Assembly (NCBI RefSeq): GCF_030232885.1
Contig: NZ_JASPGD010000004.1
Location: 124,001-188,000 of the forward strand
Reading direction: 5' to 3'
DNA from: Corynebacterium sp. MSK297
GTDB lineage: Bacteria > Actinomycetota > Actinomycetes > Mycobacteriales > Mycobacteriaceae
Length of the DNA stretch: 64,000 nucleotides
Part shown: one piece after another, positions 18,743 through 28,041 of the stretch
Numbering within the stretch: the first letter of the stretch is position 1
Layout of the letters: each line of letters starts with the position of its first letter
Notes under the pieces: model-generated
Databases searched by the model: none
The model's input: the letters and a program-made list of their open reading frames with translations, nothing else
Told to the model about the DNA's origin: nothing
Translations under genes and position numbers: made by a program

Positions 18743-19615
18743 ATGAATGATAAGCATAGGAAGAATGGGAAAACTCTAGGCGTGACAAACTCTCGGCCGG
18801 ACTCCGGGGCGGATAATGTCATTTATGCGAACTTCGGCGCACGCAAACGCGTAGAAAAAGCCCCTGATTTGCATGAGGCCGTGCGGCAGCTTCAGCGCGC
18901 ACGCCCACTGAAAGGTTCTGCTGGGCTGGAGTTGCGTCGCATGATCCAAGAAAATGCGGATGCAAGACGCTACCAGCGGGGAATCGATTATGCTCGCAGT
19001 GGCCACGTCGTGGACATCGATATTCACAACGGCGCGGCCCATGGCAAGGTGGCTGGCTCGCAAAATCAACCGTTTTCGGTGCTTATCCAGCTCCCGCCGC
19101 GGTCGGTTTCTGAATTGAACTCAGTAGGGCGGATGTTGGCAGAAACTTCTGGGGCGATGGACAGAGTGCGCGCTGGTGAGCTTGCCGACGACGTCCTAGC
19201 AGTGCTGCTGGCAGAAGATGATGGTGATATTCGCTGTTATTGCGATTGCCCGGATAGCGCGTGGATCTGTAAACACCTGGTTGCTTTTGCCGAGGAGCTC
19301 GGCGGAAAACTGGATGCTGACCCGGCCGCTGTTTTCCATCTTCGCGGAATCTCCCTGCGGCAACTCGAAGAAATGATCGCTGCCTCTGCGCAGGACGTTG
19401 CCCGAAAAGCTACCGAAGACGGTGCAGAAACGTTTTGGAGCGGCCGGGAATTACCGGCTGTGCCGAGCCCGAAAATTGCGCCTGCGCTGGATGATTCAGA
19501 CCCAGACCTACTGCGCAAAGCGTTACGGGCAGTAAGCCATACCAATATTGATTTATTGCGTGCTGTCTCTGATATCGAAGATATGTACCATCATTTAACC
19601 CGCGGGAAGCGATAA
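18743..19615 (+). CDS. SWIM zinc-finger protein
   Basis: The 290-residue soluble protein has a SWIM-type zinc-binding motif CYCDCPDSAWICKHLVAF (CxC then CxH, near residue 163-178). Such fingers bind DNA or proteins and are typically found next to, or fused with, SNF2 ATPases in bacteria. The N-terminal part before the finger includes YQRGIDYARSGHVVDIDI, a strand-rich stretch common in this family. It starts 2 nt after the SNF2 stop codon, so the pair is almost certainly an operon and probably a complex. The C-terminus is helical (PDLLRKALRAVSHTNIDLL). No enzymatic motif is visible. Confidence 0.88.
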   Translation: MNDKHRKNGKTLGVTNSRPDSGADNVIYANFGARKRVEKAPDLHEAVRQLQRARPLKGSAGLELRRMIQENADARRYQRGIDYARSGHVVDIDIHNGAAHGKVAGSQNQPFSVLIQLPPRSVSELNSVGRMLAETSGAMDRVRAGELADDVLAVLLAEDDGDIRCYCDCPDSAWICKHLVAFAEELGGKLDADPAAVFHLRGISLRQLEEMIAASAQDVARKATEDGAETFWSGRELPAVPSPKIAPALDDSDPDLLRKALRAVSHTNIDLLRAVSDIEDMYHHLTRGKR

Positions 19616-19644
19616 TGTGAGACGGCTGTGTTAACAATGTAGTT

Positions 19645-20832
19645 GTGAAGCATTCGAGCACAGATCAGACCGTCACTTTCCTCCACACTTCCGATTTCCA
19701 GTTGGGTATGCATCGGCGTTTCCTTGATGGCGATGCAGGCGCACGCTTTGAAGAATCACGTCTGCTAGCGATTGAAAAATTAGGTGAGCTAGCTCAACAG
19801 GAAGGCTGCGCGTTCATCCTTGTTGCTGGTGACGTCTTCGACGATAATTCCTTGGAGCGACGGACAATGGATCGCGCGTTAGAGACGATGCAATCGCTAC
19901 CGGTGCCGGTGTATTTGCTTCCGGGCAACCATGACCCACTCGTGGCAGATTCCATCTTTTTCAGTGCGCGGGAATTATCCAATATCCACGTCATCGATAA
20001 CAACACGCCACAGGAAGTAGCAGATGGTGTCGAACTCGTTGGCGCTCCCTTTTTGGTGAAAAGCCCGGATCATGACTTGGTAGCTGCCGCACTAGAGGGG
20101 CTGAAACCAACGAGCGCCATCCGCGTGATGGTGGGGCACGGGCAGGTGGAATCGTATGGCGATGAGATCAAGCCCGATTTGATTGATCTGAATTGTGTGG
20201 AAACAGCTTTAGAGTCCGGAACCATCGATTATCTTGCTCTTGGTGATACCCATTCCACGGCGTCACTGAGCTCAACCGGGAAAGTATGGTTCTCCGGGGC
20301 ACCTGAAACAACGGATTTTCATAAACTCACGGACTGGGGCTTTCCCACAGACGGCGGAGAAACCGATTCCGGAAACGTGTTGGTTGTCAATATCACCAAG
20401 CCCGCCACACACCCCGTGCAGCAAGCAGAAGTAAGCGTCGTCAAGCACGCTATTGGCCAGTGGCAATTTCACGCACTTCAACCCGAACTCGATGATGCCG
20501 CTACCGTTGATAGGTTTCTGAATTACCTGCACAGTTACCCCAACAAGCGACGCACGGTGGTGAAATACTATCTGCGCGGTGCGTTGAACTTGACCGATAC
20601 CATGCGGTTAGAGCGTGAGTTAGCGGAGCTTCGCCCTAGCTTCGGGGCACTGTATGAATCGCGGTCGTCGCCGGGGCTGAATCTCCAACCAGAAGCAGAT
20701 GAGCTAGAAAATCTCGATGTCAGTGGCTACGCCCGAGATGCGCTTGAAGAGTTACTGAATGATGCTGATCACGACGATGCCGCACGTGATGGCGCACATT
20801 TATTATTCCGATTGACGAAGGAGGCCCGCTGA
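19645..20832 (+). CDS. SbcD/Mre11-like metallophosphoesterase nuclease
   Basis: This is a predicted Mn-dependent DNA exo/endonuclease acting with the Rad50-like ATPase downstream. The 395-residue protein shows the calcineurin-type phosphoesterase motifs in order: HTSDFQLG (near residue 11-18, with Gln where many Mre11 proteins have His), GDVFDDN, LPGNHDP, GHGQVE and LGDTHS. The C-terminal part would be the capping domain. It starts with GTG 19645; TAACAA (19632-19637) lies 7 nt upstream, so it may be transcribed leaderless from its own promoter as well as by read-through from the SNF2-SWIM pair. Its stop overlaps the next start by one base (TGATG). Confidence 0.9.
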   Translation: MKHSSTDQTVTFLHTSDFQLGMHRRFLDGDAGARFEESRLLAIEKLGELAQQEGCAFILVAGDVFDDNSLERRTMDRALETMQSLPVPVYLLPGNHDPLVADSIFFSARELSNIHVIDNNTPQEVADGVELVGAPFLVKSPDHDLVAAALEGLKPTSAIRVMVGHGQVESYGDEIKPDLIDLNCVETALESGTIDYLALGDTHSTASLSSTGKVWFSGAPETTDFHKLTDWGFPTDGGETDSGNVLVVNITKPATHPVQQAEVSVVKHAIGQWQFHALQPELDDAATVDRFLNYLHSYPNKRRTVVKYYLRGALNLTDTMRLERELAELRPSFGALYESRSSPGLNLQPEADELENLDVSGYARDALEELLNDADHDDAARDGAHLLFRLTKEAR

Positions 20833-23729
20833 TGATGCGTATACACGCACTTAACCTGCACAATGTCCGAGGAATTAGCCAGATGGAGCTTTCTGAGTTA
20901 CCGGAGGCTGGCGTCATCGTGATTCATGGTGATAATGAGGCGGGAAAATCCACCATCATGGACGCCATCAACGCGTGCCTGAATAGAAGGTATTCGGGGT
21001 TTCCGAAAGAAATTAAGTCTCTCGTGCCTGCCGACGGTTCCGGATGGCCAGAGATACGGCTTGACCTGTCGATTGGTCCGTACCGCATGGAAATCTACAA
21101 ACAATTTTCCAGCTCGGCCGCGAGCAAAAAATGCGAGCTGAAATTCCAAAGCCCGAAAAAAGCAAGTTTGCGTGGTGATGAAGCCGAAAACGAATTCCGT
21201 TCCATCATCAGTGAATATCTTGATACCAAACTGTTAAAAACATTGTTTGTCCGACAAGGAGAACTAGACCATTCGCTCGCCGCGGCCGGCATCCCTAGCG
21301 TGGAAAGCTCATTGCAATCCGGACATACCTGGAATGAAGGCAACGGCTCCGCGCACGCGACGACGAAGGACATTGCAGGCATAGCAAGCGAGATATCAGA
21401 AAACGCTGGTTTTTCTACTGCGCCAGGCACGAGCACAGAACAAGCACAGGAAGAATCACGGCTGCTTGCGGCCGTCAACGCAGAATACGCACGTTATTAC
21501 ACTGCAAAGACCGGTAAGCCTGCGAAAGAGTTGAAAGCTGCAAAAGAAGAATTCAGCTCTGCTCAATCCCGTTATGACGAGGCAAAAAAGCAACTCGACG
21601 ACGTAGCTGGATACGTTGCAGAATACGAAGAACTCAGCGAACGTGAAAAAATCGCCGCGGGCGAAATCCCCATTGCAGAGCAAGAATATGCCGATTTGGA
21701 AGCCGCGAAGCAGAATGCGGAAACAGTACAGCAACGGCTGAGCGACGCTGTGGAATCGGTACGGCAAGCAATGCAGCAGAAAAATTCGCAATCAGAGCTA
21801 TTAGAAGCCCGTACTGCTCTGATCAATGAATTTGAGCAGGAACAATCGCGCCGGGATGAACTGTCAGAGCAGCTGCAGCAGGCAGAAGAAGCGGCAACGA
21901 AAGAAGCAGTAATCATTGACCAGCTGCAGGATACGAAAAACAAGGCTGATGCAAAATATCGAGCGCAACGGGATCGGCATAAGGCAGCCCGTGTGGCCTC
22001 GAACAAATTACGCAATGCACAGCGGGCACAGGAACTGCGTCACTTACTAGACAAGGTAGAAGGGATTGATACAAAGATCGCGGAAGCTCGTGCGCAGCTG
22101 GCGGCTCTACCCGCGTATATAGATCGGTCTGCATGGCAACGTCTGCGCCAAGCACACGATGATCTGGTGGTTGAGCAGAAGCTTGCCGATGCCCATGCTG
22201 CGCGCCTGGAACTGCGTGCAGGTTCTCCAACTACGGTCACTGTTGTAGATGACACCGGTAGCCGCGAAATTTCTCTCGGATCAGCTGTGCAGAGCGGGGC
22301 CGGAGAACTTGACGAGCAAACTACCGAAAAATTCCAGCCGGAACACAGCCTTGCGCTTTCCGACGGCATGTCGGTGCAGTTTGGCGATATTACTGCGATC
22401 TATCGCAGTGCACAGCGGGAACAGGAAGACACACAGTCCGCATTATCTGCGCTGGAACAAGCTCGGGCACACTTAGACGAGCTATTGCGTGAATTCCAAT
22501 GCTCTGATCTGGAGAGTGCAGAAAAGATTTATACCAAGTGTGATGCGCTTGATGGAGAAATCACTGCTTTGCGGAATCGGCGTGCTGGTGTCGTAGGTGA
22601 GAAAGATATCGACGATGTGGTCCAAGAACTTGCAAGCGTAAAACAGTACGCCGAGGATGGTGGAGTCGCGGATTCTGGTACTGAACCTGGCACCGAAACG
22701 AGCGCAGACCAGCTAGCGGGATTTACTGCTGATGAGATTGCAGCAGAACTGAGTGCTGCCGAAGCAGCTGAAGAGAAGGCCCGCGAAGAGTTGGAAGCCG
22801 CAGCAAACAAGCTTGCAGTTTATGATGGTCGGCCTGCCGAAACAGAAGCGATGCGTGTGCGCGAACGCTACGGTTTGGCCACTGAGCGCGTTGTTAACGC
22901 TGAAGAAAAAGTGTCGGCGAGTGCGGATTCTGCTTCGATGGAGAAGCTGCGTGAAAAAGTTGAACTTACGAATATGCAGTGGCAGCAAGCGATCAATGAA
23001 CGGGAAGCTGCACAAGCCGCTGCTGATGATGCGGATGTTTCCATGGCCGTGCGGGATTGGGAGGGTGCGAAAGCACATCTTGTTCAGTTACAAAAGACGA
23101 TACGTGAAGCCGAGAATCGGAAACTAGCCCTAACCTCGCACATCGAGGCCGCTACTGGCGCGGCTGAGCGGCTACACAAGGCCGAGGCTCAGCTGGAGAA
23201 CCGGAAAGCTGACTATGCAGTCGTCGAACGACGTGCTCACGCTGCACACCGCCTTTGGGAGACGTTAATTCGGCATAGGGATGCCGCACGCCAGCGATAC
23301 ATGGAACCATTTGCCCGCGAGCTTGAGCGTTTTGCCCGTGTGGTTTTTGATCAGTCTGTCAGTTTTGAATTAGACGAAGACCTCGCGATTTCTCAGCGCA
23401 TCATTGGTGATGAGGCTTTAGAGACTGAGCATCTATCTGGTGGAGCCCAGGAGCAATTGGCGTTGTTGGTTCGTTTTGCGGTGGCTGCATTGACTGCTCA
23501 CGGGCAGCAGGGAAGAACTGCTGCAGGCGAACTGCCAATAATTCCTGTGCCGGTTATGGTCGACGATGCGCTGGGTTCGACTGATGCACGACGGCTCCGG
23601 CTTATGGCCACGTTATTTAGCGAAATTGCCCGACAGACTCAGGTATTCGTGTTGACGTGTATGCCGGATCGCTATTCCCGGGTGGTGGACGCCCAGCGCT
23701 ATTCGATGCGTGAATTGACCGCAGGTTAG
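20832..23729 (+). CDS. SbcC/Rad50-like SMC-type ATPase without visible zinc hook
   Basis: The 965-residue protein has an N-terminal Walker A GDNEAGKST (near residue 33) and a Q-loop region LFVRQGELDHS. Long coiled coils rich in Ala, Glu, Gln and Arg follow. At the C-terminus are an ABC signature LSGGAQEQLALL (near 866), a Walker B VMVDDALGSTD (near 906) and LTCMPDRY. This is the architecture of an SbcC/Rad50 partner for the nuclease encoded immediately upstream, so a two-subunit DNA-end processing complex is likely. The middle shows no CxxC zinc hook; the only nearby Cys residues are isolated (REFQCSD, YTKCDA). The protein may therefore dimerise differently, as in YhaN-type relatives. The start overlaps the nuclease stop by 1 nt. 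Confidence 0.9.
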   Translation: MMRIHALNLHNVRGISQMELSELPEAGVIVIHGDNEAGKSTIMDAINACLNRRYSGFPKEIKSLVPADGSGWPEIRLDLSIGPYRMEIYKQFSSSAASKKCELKFQSPKKASLRGDEAENEFRSIISEYLDTKLLKTLFVRQGELDHSLAAAGIPSVESSLQSGHTWNEGNGSAHATTKDIAGIASEISENAGFSTAPGTSTEQAQEESRLLAAVNAEYARYYTAKTGKPAKELKAAKEEFSSAQSRYDEAKKQLDDVAGYVAEYEELSEREKIAAGEIPIAEQEYADLEAAKQNAETVQQRLSDAVESVRQAMQQKNSQSELLEARTALINEFEQEQSRRDELSEQLQQAEEAATKEAVIIDQLQDTKNKADAKYRAQRDRHKAARVASNKLRNAQRAQELRHLLDKVEGIDTKIAEARAQLAALPAYIDRSAWQRLRQAHDDLVVEQKLADAHAARLELRAGSPTTVTVVDDTGSREISLGSAVQSGAGELDEQTTEKFQPEHSLALSDGMSVQFGDITAIYRSAQREQEDTQSALSALEQARAHLDELLREFQCSDLESAEKIYTKCDALDGEITALRNRRAGVVGEKDIDDVVQELASVKQYAEDGGVADSGTEPGTETSADQLAGFTADEIAAELSAAEAAEEKAREELEAAANKLAVYDGRPAETEAMRVRERYGLATERVVNAEEKVSASADSASMEKLREKVELTNMQWQQAINEREAAQAAADDADVSMAVRDWEGAKAHLVQLQKTIREAENRKLALTSHIEAATGAAERLHKAEAQLENRKADYAVVERRAHAAHRLWETLIRHRDAARQRYMEPFARELERFARVVFDQSVSFELDEDLAISQRIIGDEALETEHLSGGAQEQLALLVRFAVAALTAHGQQGRTAAGELPIIPVPVMVDDALGSTDARRLRLMATLFSEIARQTQVFVLTCMPDRYSRVVDAQRYSMRELTAG

Positions 23730-23806
23730 CTGATGAAGATAACCAGCAGGATACTGATTAATCCGGTGAAATCTGACTTGTCAACAAAATTCGTTAGTAT
23801 ATGTCC

Positions 23807-24319
23807 ATGGCGGAATCAGTACGTTGGCTTGATGATCATGAACAAGACCTGTGGCGCAGCATCTTGCAGGCAAACCGTAAGATCAATCGCGTCTTAGACG
23901 AAACACTGCTGAATGCTAGCGGATTGTCGACTGCAGAATATGGGGTGCTTGTTGTTCTTTCGGAAGCACCTAATCACTGCCTGCGCTTGTGCGCACTATG
24001 CGATGAATTGGTGTGGGACCGCTCCAGAACTTCGCACCAGATCACGCGTATGGAAAAGCGGGGATTGCTACGTAAAGAACGCTTCAGCGGTGACGGCCGC
24101 GGCGTCAGTGTGGTGCTCACCGATGACGGTATGCAGCGGTTGCAAAAAGCAGTGCCTGATCACGTGGAGTCGGTGCGCAGGTTGATTTTCGATCACTTGC
24201 AAGAGGACGATAAACCAAGCATTCAACGGTTTATGAATTCCGTGCTCGCGGTGGACAATATCCCGGGATACGAAGCAACCGATGGGTGCCCACCGTCTGC
24301 TCCCCGGCACGATAATTAA
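23807..24319 (+). CDS. MarR-family transcriptional regulator
   Basis: This 170-residue winged-helix regulator is of the MarR type. The helix-turn-helix lies in about residues 35-100 (GLSTAEYGVLVVLSEAP, then DELVWDRSRTSHQITRMEKRGLLRKE, then a wing with GDGRGVSVVLTDDG). Helices at both ends would form the dimer interface. One atypical point is the Cys pair in CLRLCALCDELVW near the recognition region, which could be redox-responsive; this is inference. An ATG at 23801 is in frame, but TAGTAT occupies 23795-23800, and the ATG at 23807 (6 nt after it) fits a leaderless mRNA. The target genes are unknown and no regulated partner is adjacent. Confidence 0.9.
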   Translation: MAESVRWLDDHEQDLWRSILQANRKINRVLDETLLNASGLSTAEYGVLVVLSEAPNHCLRLCALCDELVWDRSRTSHQITRMEKRGLLRKERFSGDGRGVSVVLTDDGMQRLQKAVPDHVESVRRLIFDHLQEDDKPSIQRFMNSVLAVDNIPGYEATDGCPPSAPRHDN

Positions 24320-24365
24320 CAGGCTTATGAGCGATAGAGAATGAGCTCAACGACGAAAGTCTAAA

Positions 24366-24406
24366 GTCTCGAGGCATCGTAGAAAACAGCAACGATGTCT
24401 CGAGAC
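24366..24406 (-). terminator. Hairpin downstream of tRNA-Arg
   Basis: A 15-bp stem (24366-24380 with 24392-24406, one G-T pair) and an 11-nt loop form between the marR stop and the tRNA. On the minus strand the stem is followed by a modest T-containing stretch, so it could end the tRNA transcript. The plus strand lacks a T-run. Confidence 0.55.
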
Positions 24407-24415
24407 AACACAGCG

Positions 24416-24489
24416 TGCCCCCGAAAGGGTTCGAACCTTCGACCTTCGGTACCGGAAACCGACGCTCTAATCCGCTGAGCTACGGGGGC
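24416..24489 (-). tRNA. tRNA-Arg (anticodon CCG)
   Basis: The minus strand folds into a complete 74-nt cloverleaf. The 7-bp acceptor stem is GCCCCCG/CGGGGGC, the D arm is GCTC...GAGC, and the anticodon stem TCGGT/ACCGA encloses the loop TTCCGGT (anticodon CCG, reading CGG codons). The T loop is TTCGAAC. The discriminator base is A and no CCA is encoded, so CCA must be added enzymatically. It lies between marR and the secreted hydrolase gene. No integrase or attachment-site duplication is seen. Confidence 0.95.
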
Positions 24490-24587
24490 AATCCGGCGGA
24501 ATTTACCACAACCCACATACTAACATCTCGCCGTTCATTGGCAATAATTAGCAGGTCGCGGGTGTTTATGCGGTAAAACTGCGCTGA

Positions 24588-26204
24588 TTATTGCTCGAAG
24601 TAACCTGGCGCATCGGCCTGCTCTGGGGCCTTACCCGTGCGCAGATAATCCACGACGATATCGTCGACGACTTTGTTGCCGTTGCCCACGTGACCGTGGC
24701 CTGGGCCATGGACGGTGAGAACGTGCGCGTTCATGACGTCGGCAAGAGCTTCGTGGTCAGCGTAGACGGTTTGTGGGTCTCCAGTGGCACTGACCTGAAG
24801 CGGTTGCACGTCAAGTTCGGCGCCATCCAAGTGAGCCACCCCGGTAATCGGTGCCGCACCGTTGCAGGTGTGGCCAGCCGCCATGCTGTAAGAATTGGCA
24901 GTAGGAATATCATTGACGACATAGTTTGCCCACAGGTATTCCGGCAACAACGCAGGGTTCGTTGGTGTCGTGTTTTCATTGCAGACTATTAACTGCTGCA
25001 TCGCGATCGTGGCAACTTGCGCTTGCAGGATCTTCTCAATTTCTTCATCACTGAGTTCGGTAGGCTGTTCCAGCCCAGCAAACATATCTTCGCTGCCATT
25101 GATATGTTTCGCGAGCTTGTCCCATTGCCGTGGTTGCGGAACCAACTGGTGGGTCATCATGACGGTCAAGGATTTATCGAGGCTGGCGCCAGGGGTGAGT
25201 GCGGAACGTGTTAAATGTTCCAGCTGGGCAGAACCCTGACTAGTGGCATTGATGATTTCTGTGCCGATTGCGCCGGACCATTCCAATCCTGCTGGTAGGT
25301 CACCAATTCGGGCTGCTGGAGGCAGATTGGTGGGGTTTACGCCGGATTCCTGCAAAACCTTGTGCGACCAAGAGTTATAGGCGGCTAGCGGGGTGGTGCC
25401 GAGGCCATAAATGTCATTGTGGTCAGCGACATAGGTGAAAAAATCTTCGTAGGCGTTGTCGTAACCCTGTTTTTGTTGTGCGAGCACACCACCCCAAGAT
25501 GCATAAGGGTTCATGGCGGAGTCGAGAATCAACCGATCTGTATGTTCTGGGTACGCGCTAGCATACGCAGAACCCAAGTAGGTGCCGTAGGACAAGCCTA
25601 GGATCGAGATTTCGTCGTATCCCAGAGCCTGGCGTACCCATTCCCAATCATGCGTGGTGTTGTGCGTCGTCAAGGAATCGGTGTAGCCCGGCGTGGAATT
25701 CTCGCAGGTATCTTTCCAGAATCCACCGGGGCGGGTGATGGGATCATTGGCAAAGATGTTTCGTGGTTCATCGCAACGCACGGGCGTGGAACCCGGTAGG
25801 CCTCGTGGCTGAACGACGATGCGGTCCCATTCTTGGGTGATGCCTTCCGGCCACTCGAACATGTCACCTGCGAAGTAAGAATAACCGTCTCCGCCAGGTC
25901 CACCCGGGTTGCCGAAAAGTGCACCGCGGGAGTGTCCGGTAGCTTTCTGTCGGACAAAGCCGACGGAGATGGTGCCAGCTTCTGGGTTGTCGTGGTAGGT
26001 AGGAACGTCGATGCGGCCACATTCTGCGTTGTCGTCGGTCACCTGCGCGGGGCAGTCTTCCCAGGTAATCTCTGCATTGCGTGCGGGGTGTTGTGCGATG
26101 CCGGCGGGTGCTGATAGCGGTTGGAACAACGCAATGGAAGTGCCTAGGCACGCAACGCTGGCAATAGTGGTCCGGTTCCGTTGAAAAAATGGTGTCGATC
26201 GCAC
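24588..26204 (-). CDS. Secreted alpha/beta-hydrolase peptidase (tripeptidyl aminopeptidase type)
   Basis: This is a probable exported serine peptidase of the Streptomyces SlpD/TAP family, releasing short peptides from protein N-termini. The 538-residue precursor starts at GTG 26204, 7 nt after GGAAGGA. It begins with a basic stretch and a hydrophobic signal segment (TTIASVACLGTSIALF), with cleavage likely near residue 30. The hydrolase fold shows the oxyanion motif GNPGGPGGDG, the nucleophile motif GLSYG (Ser near 200), an Asp region (ATGDPQTVYADHEAL) and HGPGHGH near the C-terminus. The larger open frame upstream to 26336 lacks a start signal. It is divergent from argS. Confidence 0.9.
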   Translation of the reverse strand: MRSTPFFQRNRTTIASVACLGTSIALFQPLSAPAGIAQHPARNAEITWEDCPAQVTDDNAECGRIDVPTYHDNPEAGTISVGFVRQKATGHSRGALFGNPGGPGGDGYSYFAGDMFEWPEGITQEWDRIVVQPRGLPGSTPVRCDEPRNIFANDPITRPGGFWKDTCENSTPGYTDSLTTHNTTHDWEWVRQALGYDEISILGLSYGTYLGSAYASAYPEHTDRLILDSAMNPYASWGGVLAQQKQGYDNAYEDFFTYVADHNDIYGLGTTPLAAYNSWSHKVLQESGVNPTNLPPAARIGDLPAGLEWSGAIGTEIINATSQGSAQLEHLTRSALTPGASLDKSLTVMMTHQLVPQPRQWDKLAKHINGSEDMFAGLEQPTELSDEEIEKILQAQVATIAMQQLIVCNENTTPTNPALLPEYLWANYVVNDIPTANSYSMAAGHTCNGAAPITGVAHLDGAELDVQPLQVSATGDPQTVYADHEALADVMNAHVLTVHGPGHGHVGNGNKVVDDIVVDYLRTGKAPEQADAPGYFEQ

Positions 26205-26370
26205 TGGGAAGTCCTTCCAGGAAGTGACGAAAGTGAAAATAGTTACTTCATGCGATGCTAGCGGTTTAAGTTGTGCAGGGTGTTGGGAAACGCCGGGCAC
26301 CGCACGATCATTCTGTGGCCTTCTAAAAATGCTCAATTTGCCTGTTTCTTAAGCCAGGTTACTTGTCTAT

Positions 26371-26376
26371 TACACT
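26371..26376 (+). promoter_or_regulatory. -10 hexamer for leaderless argS
   Basis: TACACT ends 8 nt before the argS ATG and no Shine-Dalgarno sequence is present. Transcription probably starts at or next to the start codon. Confidence 0.5.
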
Positions 26377-26384
26377 AAGAAGCT

Positions 26385-28037
26385 ATGACTCCAGCTGATC
26401 TTTCCCAATTAATTAAAGACACCGCTACCTCAGTTATGACGGAGCGTGATTTGGATGCTTCGGTTTTGCCTGAGATGGTGACAGTGGAGCGACCACGCAA
26501 CCCCGAGCACGGCGATTACGCCAGCAATGTTGCTTTGCAGGTGGCGAAAAAGGCTGGAGCTAACCCGCGGGAATTCGCTAGCTGGTTGGCGGAGGCATTA
26601 GCGGACAATGCCGCGATTGACCAAGCTGAGATTGCAGGTCCTGGATTTTTGAATATTCGTCTAGCTGCCGATGCGCAAGGTGAGATCGTCGCCAAGATTC
26701 TGCGCGAAAAAGATACTTTTGGAAATTCGGATCTGTGTGCTGGACAGCGCATCAACCTCGAATTTGTTTCGGCAAACCCTACAGGGCCTATCCACCTTGG
26801 TGGTACACGTTGGGCTGCCGTCGGCGATTCCTTAGGTCGTGTGTTGGAGGCCAGCGGGGCAGAAGTTACCCGGGAGTACTATTTCAACGACCACGGTGGA
26901 CAGATTGACCGTTTCTCACGGTCGCTGGTTGCGAATGCCAAGGGCGAACCAACCCCAGAAGACGGCTACGGTGGGCACTATATTCACGAAATCGCCAGCG
27001 CGGTGCTTGAGAAAAACCCAGCTGCGCTCGACGGTGAGCCAGCGCAAGCACAAGAAAACTTCCGGGCACTCGGGGTCGACATGATGTTCGAGCAGATCAA
27101 AGCTTCGTTGCGAGAATTTGGCGTGGAGTACGATGTATATTTTCACGAAAATTCTCTGTATGAATCCGGTGCGGTAGACAAGGCAATTGCCACTCTGAAA
27201 GATAACGACAATCTGTACGAAGCCGACGGCGCGTGGTGGTTGCGGTCAGAAAAGTTCGGCGACGACAAAGACCGTGTGGTGATCAAATCCGATGGTGATC
27301 ACGCATATATCGCCGGTGATATCGCATATGTTGCCGATAAGTTCGACCGCGGCCATAACCTGGCAATCTATATGTTAGGCGCCGACCACCATGGATATAT
27401 CGGACGACTGCGCGCAGCTGCCCAAGCCCTGGGATATGAGCCGGATAATGTGGAAGTGTTGATCGGCCAGATGGTGAATCTGTTGCGCGACGGCAAACCG
27501 GTGCGGATGTCTAAACGTGCCGGAACCGTCATCACCCTGGAAGATTTGGTAGAAGCCATCGGCATCGACGGCGCGCGTTATGCGCTGGTGCGCTCCAGCG
27601 TGGATACTTCGGTGGATATTGATCTGGAACTGTGGACGGCGCAGTCGGCTGATAATCCCGTGTACTACGTGCAATACGGCCACGCCCGACTGTGCTCGAT
27701 TGAGCGGAAAGCAGCAGAACTCGGAGTGGATGCGGATTCCCCAGATCTGGGATTGTTGGTCCATGACAAAGAAGGTGACCTCATCCGCACCTTGGGTGAG
27801 TTCCCGAAGGTGGTGGCGACCGCCGTACAACTGCGCGAACCACACCGCATTGCCCGCTATGTTGAGGACCTAGCGGCAACCTTTCACCGTTTTTATGATC
27901 AATGCCAGATTCTGCCGAAAGCAGGCGAGCAGCCGCAAGCTATCCACAGCGCACGTTTGGCTTTAGCCCGTGCGACGCGGCAGGTATTACGCAATGGCTT
28001 GACCATGGTCGGTGTCAACGCACCAGAACGGATGTAG
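26385..28037 (+). CDS. argS: Arginyl-tRNA synthetase
   Basis: This class I aminoacyl-tRNA synthetase charges tRNA-Arg, one isoacceptor of which is encoded 2 kb away. The 550-residue length is usual. The N-terminal Add-1 domain precedes [17 protein letters not shown] (HIGH-type HLGG, near residue 131). The KMSKS counterpart is VRMSKRAGT (near 375). The C-terminal DALR anticodon-binding domain includes [20 protein letters not shown] and ends in [13 protein letters not shown]. It starts the argS-lysA operon; the two genes are separated by 4 nt. Confidence 0.97.
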   Translation: MTPADLSQLIKDTATSVMTERDLDASVLPEMVTVERPRNPEHGDYASNVALQVAKKAGANPREFASWLAEALADNAAIDQAEIAGPGFLNIRLAADAQGEIVAKILREKDTFGNSDLCAGQRINLEFVSANPTGPIHLGGTRWAAVGDSLGRVLEASGAEVTREYYFNDHGGQIDRFSRSLVANAKGEPTPEDGYGGHYIHEIASAVLEKNPAALDGEPAQAQENFRALGVDMMFEQIKASLREFGVEYDVYFHENSLYESGAVDKAIATLKDNDNLYEADGAWWLRSEKFGDDKDRVVIKSDGDHAYIAGDIAYVADKFDRGHNLAIYMLGADHHGYIGRLRAAAQALGYEPDNVEVLIGQMVNLLRDGKPVRMSKRAGTVITLEDLVEAIGIDGARYALVRSSVDTSVDIDLELWTAQSADNPVYYVQYGHARLCSIERKAAELGVDADSPDLGLLVHDKEGDLIRTLGEFPKVVATAVQLREPHRIARYVEDLAATFHRFYDQCQILPKAGEQPQAIHSARLALARATRQVLRNGLTMVGVNAPERM

Positions 28038-28041
28038 TTGT

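Noticed and set aside
24416-24489. tRNA-Arg as an integration site for a mobile element
   Set aside because: No integrase, no repeated 3' tRNA segment and no change in gene character on either side.
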